Shown here: positions 57,901 to 64,000 of the stretch, one piece after another | How positions within the stretch are numbered: position 1 is the stretch's first letter | Layout of the letters: each line of letters opens with the position of its first letter | Origin: Heliocidaris tuberculata | Lineage: Eukaryota > Echinodermata > Echinoidea > Camarodonta > Echinometridae | NCBI GenBank assembly: GCA_025618425.1 | Contig: CM046832.1 | Coordinates: 20,575,917-20,639,916, forward strand | Direction of reading: 5' to 3' | Length of the DNA stretch: 64,000 nucleotides | Translations under genes and position numbers: made by a program | Notes under the pieces: generated by a model | The model's database searches: none | Told to the model about the DNA's origin: nothing | What the model saw: only the letters and a program-made list of their open reading frames with translations

Positions 57901-58060
57901 CTCTCTCTCTCCTCCATGTCCCTACAGGTAAATCTGAGCAGCTCATCTCAAATGGAGCGTTTTCTGAATTTAATGGGAAGGGCTTGAAAACCAGAAACAC
58001 CTAACATCACATTAAGCAACTACTTACATCTTCAATCCCTCTTGTGGATTTGCATTGCAT
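54935..58060. other. Intergenic, simple repeats, no gene seen
   Basis: Poly-C at about 55400-55415, a CT-rich tract at 56700-56850 and another at 57870-57912. Two diverged direct copies containing GGTCATTCACG and CTCATCTGCAT lie at about 56190-56268 and 57633-57710. No coding sequence supported. Confidence 0.5.
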
Positions 58061-59000
58061 CCTTCTGCCAGTGCTGTAGTTGAGTCCATCCCATCCGAGT
58101 CCGAGTCCGAGTCCCTGGAGTCCGAGTCCGTGTCCGAGTCCGAGTCCGAGTCCGAGTCCGAGTCCGAGTCCAAGTCCAAGTCTGAGTCCTGGACATCTGA
58201 GTCCGAGTCCGAGTCCAGATGGGAACATCTTAAATTGCAATTTTGTTTTACGTCACATTATTTATATTATCATACATGCCTTACTGTGAACTCTCTGTAA
58301 CCATGATAACATAAATAGTTTCTGGTTCATTGAATCTTCCATTTGTCAGAGAATTTAGTTTATTTTAACTTTTCGTCGTTCGAATGCGGACAACTATTTT
58401 TAAATAGTTGTAAAAAGGCTTGCTTACAAATGATTGATTTGTCGCCGTGACATGTCGCTTAGTGCTTAAGAAGATTAAGTTCAGTAAGATTTCCAGCTAC
58501 TAACACTAAAAATTCTGACAGGAGGTAAGAAAATTGAATTGGAAATGTTGAGATAAATGTCTAGTTAGATCTTCGGTGATGGTTTGGTGTACTGGTGGAA
58601 TTTAAGAAGTTTTATTGACCAAAGTGAACATGCACTCCTTTGGTGCCAAGGTACATATCTCGTTGACAAATGGCTCATATGTGAACAAGCCTTATCAGGC
58701 CCAGTATTATGCTTGTATCCACAGTTATTATAGAGAGTTTACTGTATTTTATCTGTGGTACCTCAACGAAGATACACAAATTAATATTTGTTCATTTCAA
58801 AGGCCTGTAATTTAATCTTTTTAAAAAACAGAATTCTATCAACATATCAGTTATAATTAAACAGAACACAAAAATAATAGATTGAATGCCATATTAAAGC
58901 CAGATTATAGAAAAGAAAGTTTCCAACTGAAATGGAAAAAAAGAGGGAAAACAAATATTTCACCAAGAACACCAATCACGCAATAGGTCAATCTTATCAA

Positions 59001-59185
59001 ACACGATAAAAACTACTTTCGAAAAATAAACTCAAGGGCAATTTCAAAGGCCTATTGTACTGCCCATAGAAATCAGGTTCGGATTACGTAATACATAATT
59101 ATAATGTTCGCACATTTCTAAAGGTGATAGACAGGGCTATTGAAATTGTCTTGAGTTTATTTTTCGAAAGTAGTTTTTATCGTGT
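59001..59185. mobile_element. MITE, 185 bp (copy 2 of 2), nested in the hAT element
   Basis: Same family as 25635-25817. Exact 6-bp flanking duplication TATCAA (58995-59000 and 59186-59191). Confidence 0.92.
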
Positions 59186-59312
59186 TATCAATAAAATAAC
59201 GGATTAAAGTAATAAAAAGGTGAATCTTCAAACCCTAATAAAACCCTTGTAGATATATCAGCTATAGTTCATTAAACTGGCTTAATGACTTGTAATACAA
59301 GTGCAACATTAA

Positions 59313-59720
59313 CCCTTTCAGGACAGGAATTATTTAAGGGCTAAATTGATCACATTTCATTCTTCAAATTGGCAACAATAATATTTTTCTTTTAGTGCTA
59401 CATGGTTCTAATATGGTGTAATGTCTTTGAAAACAATATACATGGTTAGATATTTTGTCGATTAGTTGAAAAAATTGCCAATTTTGATGAAAAACAATGA
59501 TTTTGAACCTGTCAATGTGTTGCCAATTTAAGGATTTTGAAGCTTATTCTCCTTTATATAATTCCTGGCATCAAACGCAATATGATCATGCAACAAAAAT
59601 GGAAACAATGTGTGTAGAAATTTTTGCTCTTTCTACTCAGGCATCTGGTATATTTTTTAGAGCTCTGAATCAAAAGTTATTGAGCCAAACCACAAAATGT
59701 GGTCAATTGTCTTGAAAGGG
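59313..59720. mobile_element. piggyBac-like MITE, 408 bp, nested in the hAT element
   Basis: Ends CCCTTTCAGGACA / TGTCTTGAAAGGG with TTAA on both sides (59309-59312 and 59721-59724). A TTAA target and a CCC start are the piggyBac hallmark. No coding sequence. Confidence 0.85.
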
Positions 59721-60933
59721 TTAACATTCATTCTGGAAACTGACTACATGACTAAGTGACTCAAGTAAAACAAAAGTAATTGTTATACCGTAATTAAAAC
59801 GTTTGACGCTGCCAAAAACTATAAATTGCTGACTTTGACTTTTTGCCAAAGGAACATAGGTTGCAAGTAAAAAGACAGAAGATCAAAACTGTATGGTTCA
59901 TAATACTGGCTTGAAATACAAGTGGAATTATATCTGTTTGAGACTGTCCATATTGCAAGATATCCCAGGCTGGGGTCTATGGGGAAACGTGTGTTATAGA
60001 TTAATCCATCTCCAAATGGATAATATCAATTTCAATACTTGTCTGTGTCATACTTGTAAAACGAGTGTATACGAGCATAAAGCAACTAATCTTAATGTCT
60101 ATTTGGGCACATTCTCGTACGGTTACGGCGATCAATGTTAAGTTCATGTTCAAAATACCGCTCAATCGAGAAAGGAATCGAGAAAATAGCGGGGGGGGTT
60201 TTGCGTGCCTTGGGGTAATTTTTTGAGCTATAATTAAAAGCGGAAAACGGAAAAAATTACCGGTCTCATTGCCGGTCTCGGCCCGATTTTCGCCTGAGTC
60301 ACGAGTCACCATTGGTCGAGTCCGAGTCCAAGACCGAGTCCTTGTGGCTCGAGTCCGAGTCCGAGTCCGAGTCCTGAGTCCTGAGAAATAGGGACTCGAG
60401 TCCTACAGCACTGCCTTCTGCTTCTCCCTCTCTCTCTCTCTATCTCTCTTATAAGAGTGGTGCATGTATTTGAAATGATAAATGTATTTCTTGAAGTTAA
60501 TATCTTCCTTTGCAAACTCATCTTTTTGTAGCATGGAGAAATGGAGGATAAAGATGATTCTTGAGATCAAAATGACGGACTAATTTGACCTCTCAACATA
60601 TATGAGGTTACATAAACCTTTTCACCAAAGTTGCAAAGCTGAACCATACGCCTTTGTGTGGTTATGTCATCTCATGTCCAGATTACTTTTCGAATTTGAA
60701 GAAAAACATGAGATGGAAACATTAGCTTGTGAGTGTAGTATCAGACTTGCCTCAAAAAGCAATCCAAAATTAGAAGGGATTAGGAGAGAGAGAGATAAGG
60801 AACATATTTTCTATTATTTGGAATGTCTGTTGAATTAGTAGAAAGTATATACTCGGTGTTTCCTACCAGTGCATGGTCAGTTACCTAATGGAATGAATGT
60901 ATAAGCTTCAATACCTTTATTGAGTATTGTCAC

Positions 60934-61203
60934 CAGGGGCGGCGCCAGGGTATTTTGATAGGAGGGGCAAGACGACCTAAAGATGACGTCATATTTTTTC
61001 TCCATTAAATAACAGGGGTAATATAGAGTTATATGTTTAAGACCTCTCTTTTTAATACTCCTCTTTCTTCTTTCTTCCCTTTTCTTCCCTTTTCTTCCTC
61101 CTTTTCTTCTTTTTTCTTTTTCTTTTTTTCTTTTTTCACTACTTGAAAAATCATAGGGGGGGCGGTCGCCCCCTCTGCCCCCCCCCCTGTAGCGCCGCCC
61201 CCG
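60934..61203. mobile_element. hAT MITE, 270 bp
   Basis: Ends CAGGGGCGGC and GCCGCCCCCG (one mismatch to a perfect inverse), with exact 8-bp duplications ATTGTCAC (60926-60933 and 61204-61211). The interior is a CT-rich tract. Confidence 0.9.
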
Positions 61204-61211
61204 ATTGTCAC

Positions 61212-62484
61212 CACAATAGACCTGTTCACAAAGTTATTCAAATTTATGGATGTTTCTTTCCTGGGGACCTAGTAACTTGGTATTCCATTAACCTGTTATT
61301 AATGAATGAACTACAATACTTGGAATCCAGTTTGCATACATTACTTGTTGCTATGTCTGACAAGCCTCTGACAAGCTTTCAGGTTGTCAAGAACAACTTT
61401 TGTTTTAAAAGTGTGCATAAAATTTGAATATATTTGTTCACAGGTCTATTTCTATGATTTGATCATACTAGTAATACAACTGTACAAGGAATGCTGTGAA
61501 TGCTTTGATGATTTGATCGTACTGTACAAGGAATGCTTTGAATTCGGTTTCATATATTAAGAAATCAAGTACTCTCTTATGCTTAAAGTCATTCACCATC
61601 CACCATTATGTCAGAATAATTGCTGTTTCCTATTTTAAAGAGGGATAGATTGTCATTTACCTTCAATAATTAAAAAAAAAAATTATTGTTTTTATACTGC
61701 AACAGTTCCAAACAACATTATCAGAGTGGCAACAAAACCTCTAATGGATTTTGATTTTGATATTTTCATATTTACAGGCAATATTTTGTCATTGAAGATA
61801 CCCTCAAGCCTTGTCTAATATAGCCAGCTGATTATTGATAACTTGTGGGTAATATTTTGTTATTGAAAATCCCCTCAAGCCTTGCCTGATATAGCAAGCT
61901 GATTATTGATAACTCCAATCAAAGGACTCTTGAGATGTTTAGAGGTAACACTGTACAATGTGACGACTGATCTCTGATTTTTTACACTTTTACTCAAGGC
62001 CAAAAAATGACAATTAAACTGCAAGGTAATCTATTTTTTCTCTCTTTCTTGATGATATATACAGTGGTGGGTGAGAGAAGTGGGCGGAAAGGGAATAGTG
62101 ATGAGGAAAATTGAAAAGCAGCTTCAGGCTCAGTAGCTATAGGGGTTATCTGCTACATTTCTTCCTCCATGTGTTGCTGTGGGAGTCTTATTAAGATGAT
62201 TGTTTTGTTGTCTGCTTCAGCTGTGTTCTAACTTTTTGAGAAAAAGATCAAAAGCAGACTTACAATCGGCTATTTATGTAGTGATGAATAAGTACATGAC
62301 ATTGATATATTTTCTGTTCTCTTTTTTTAAAGTTGCAAATGTAATGCACACGCATCTGTAGAATAGTTGTATTGTGAAATTTAAGTTCTTTACATATCAT
62401 TATGTACATTGCAGAAGAGGTATCAGATGATTAGGTGAAGGAAGCTGAGATTTACCCTTTAGTGTCCAATTCAATTTACTTCAA
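61212..62484. other. Intergenic, small tandem duplication
   Basis: A ~65-bp piece (GGCAATATTTTGTCATTGAA onward to GATTATTGATAACT) at about 61776-61838 is repeated at 61846-61912. No gene seen. Confidence 0.6.
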
Positions 62485-62908
62485 CCCTTTCAAAGTTTCA
62501 AGACAATTGACCACATTTTGTGGTTTGACTCAATAATTTTGGATTCAGAGCTCTAAAAAATATAATAGATGCGTGCATAGAAAGAGCAAAAAATATCTGC
62601 TTATGCTATGTCCATTTTTGTTGCATAACCATATTGCGTTTGATGCCAAGAATTTTTAAAAGGAGAATAAGCTTTAAAATCCTTAAATTGGCAACACACG
62701 AGGAGGTTGAAAATCATTGTTTATTTATCAAAATTGGCAATTTTTTCAACATTTCTACAAAATTACTAAGCATGTATATTGTTTTCAAAGACATTACACC
62801 TTATTAGAATCATGTACCAATAAAAGAAAAATGAAATGTTATTATTGCCAATTTGAAGAACAAAATGTGATCACTTTAGCCCTTAAATAATTCTTGTCCT
62901 GAAAGAGT
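62485..62908. mobile_element. piggyBac-like MITE, second copy, inverted and decayed
   Basis: Reverse-complement relative of 59313-59720, starting CCCTTTCAAAG. The flanks have drifted to TCAA and TTCA, so this copy is older. Confidence 0.8.
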
Positions 62909-64000
62909 TCATTGATTTACTTGAGTTATTTGTGTATGTCTGTAATTTGATGATGTTTTTAAAGAAAATATTTTAAGAGGTAGAAAGTAAAACAACACTG
63001 AAAATTTTAAGTTTTATGCAATTGCCTCTATAGAGTGATATGTAGCATAATCTTGTTGCTTCTGATTAGGTGTCTTTTTATTTCAGATATCCCTCTAGAC
63101 AAAACAAAATTCATGCATTTTAAGAGTAACACACACACATGAATTCTGGGGGATACAAATCAGAAGATAATCTTCACACCCATAGATGTTGGAAGTCCAT
63201 CTCCTTTTTCTTAAATCAAAATCTTAAAAGAAAGTTATAAAGTTGGTTTAAGTGACAACTTTCATTCAAAATCAATAAGAAGCATTTAGTGTGCTGGAAT
63301 CCAGACTGGTTTAGCGCTATTGTGCCTCTCATCCTAAGGTACTCCAACTAGATCAGTGGGATGGAGTTGTTTATTTCATCACATGATGGGAAAGTGGCTG
63401 CTTTTTCTTGTCCAGCGCAAATGTTTGTTTGCTCGCAATCTACACCTGATCCTTTGACGTGTTTTTACATTTCATCAGCCGTCTGCTAATGCACTGAACT
63501 GCTGACATTTTCTCTGTTGTTTTCTTGCCCTCCCCTATTTCGCCCCCGTATTGCTTCCTTGCCCCGCAGGTAAAAAATCAATCCAGGATAAAGCATAGCA
63601 ACATAGAGATTTATGCTTGCCACGAGCTGTACCAGAAACCAAGCCAGATTTTTAAAAAGGGGGGATGAAGGAAGAAATGAATCGACTGTGTTTTTCTTGT
63701 CAAAATGATGCTACACGTAAATGCACTGCACAATGGATTTGGGTTGGTTAGACAGGAGGTGCATTGTGGGTGCTTTGCATGTAAGACTAGGCCAGAGGCT
63801 CTGTTTCAGGGAAGGTGGAAAGACCCAGAGTGTACAGATAGGCTTTGACACACATTTAACGTACCTTCATTGGTATGCGTACCCTCGCTCATAGAATTCA
63901 AGGGGTGCTAAAATTCAGATAAATCAATGCTGGCATGTATTCTCTTGTGGGTACTTTTTTTTTTTTTTTTGCTGCCATACATGTAAAAACCAAAAAGCTC
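62909..64000. other. Intergenic, no gene seen
   Basis: AT-rich sequence with a T run at 63956-63970. No exon or repeat structure supported. Confidence 0.5.

Larger units (their letters stand above)
58069..60413. mobile_element. hAT-type element, 2345 bp, with GAGTCC terminal arrays
   Basis: TIRs CAGTGCTGTAG / CTACAGCACTG and exact 8-bp duplications CCTTCTGC (58061-58068 and 60414-60421). Arrays of GAGTCC lie just inside both ends (58097-58216 and 60316-60398) in the same written orientation. It contains two younger MITEs and no intact transposase. Confidence 0.9.

Noticed and set aside
58055..58300. Ser/Glu repeat open frame
   Set aside because: Direct translation of the GAGTCC hexamer array at the end of a hAT element.

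Overview
This is a window of animal (metazoan) nuclear DNA. The genes are split by GT/AG introns, intergenic and intronic DNA is AT-rich and full of short transposons, microsatellites are common, and one block is the animal telomere repeat TTAGGG. The protein types, the density of hAT/Tc1/piggyBac-type MITEs and a striking excess of the octamer TACATGTA suggest a marine invertebrate deuterostome, possibly an echinoderm. The species assignment is inference only.

Two genes can be reconstructed exon by exon with consistent splice phases. (1) On the minus strand, 42158 down to 18403, lies a CXXC1/CFP1 gene of 15 coding exons and about 702-709 aa: PHD finger, lysine-rich linker, CXXC zinc finger with a KFGG motif, second lysine-rich region and a C-terminal SETD1-interaction/Cys-His region. 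Its product should bind unmethylated CpG and recruit the SET1 H3K4 methyltransferase. (2) On the plus strand, 47560 to 51130, lies a four-coding-exon MADF-BESS regulator of 326 aa. A short CpG-rich segment at about 42190-42420 lies between the CFP1 first coding exon and a candidate 5' noncoding exon of the MADF gene, so it looks like a shared bidirectional promoter.

Layout: 1-12033 is a transposon graveyard. It holds two hAT-type elements with exact 8-bp target duplications, copies of an ATACGCG-containing repeat, a 6.28-kb element with about 1-kb inverted termini built of roughly 146-bp tandem units, and a 569-bp near-perfect palindrome. The 6.28-kb element carries a spliced gene with two zinc-binding-like modules. 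A THAP-domain exon whose start codon sits in a 26-bp perfect hairpin closes this region. 12034-17140 is mostly unassigned DNA with a MITE and a 1.2-kb TIR element. 17140-42158 is CFP1: a minisatellite at its 3' end, then exons separated by introns containing a 1.1-kb TA-flanked element, MITEs, a tRNA-derived SINE, a 0.5-kb tandem duplication, several 135-150-bp tandem arrays, a foldback element carrying TTAGGG repeats, and an orphan exon-like frame on the opposite strand. 42190-51605 holds the promoter, repeats and the MADF gene, followed by a coding-looking orphan 3' exon. 51606-64000 has no gene that I can support; it contains a 2.3-kb hAT element with GAGTCC arrays, nested MITEs, a 270-bp hAT MITE and two piggyBac-like MITEs.

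The strongest oddities are: the CFP1 C-terminus running into a minisatellite; telomere repeats inside a foldback element; the gene-bearing 6.28-kb element; the long palindrome; and the hairpin over the THAP start codon.
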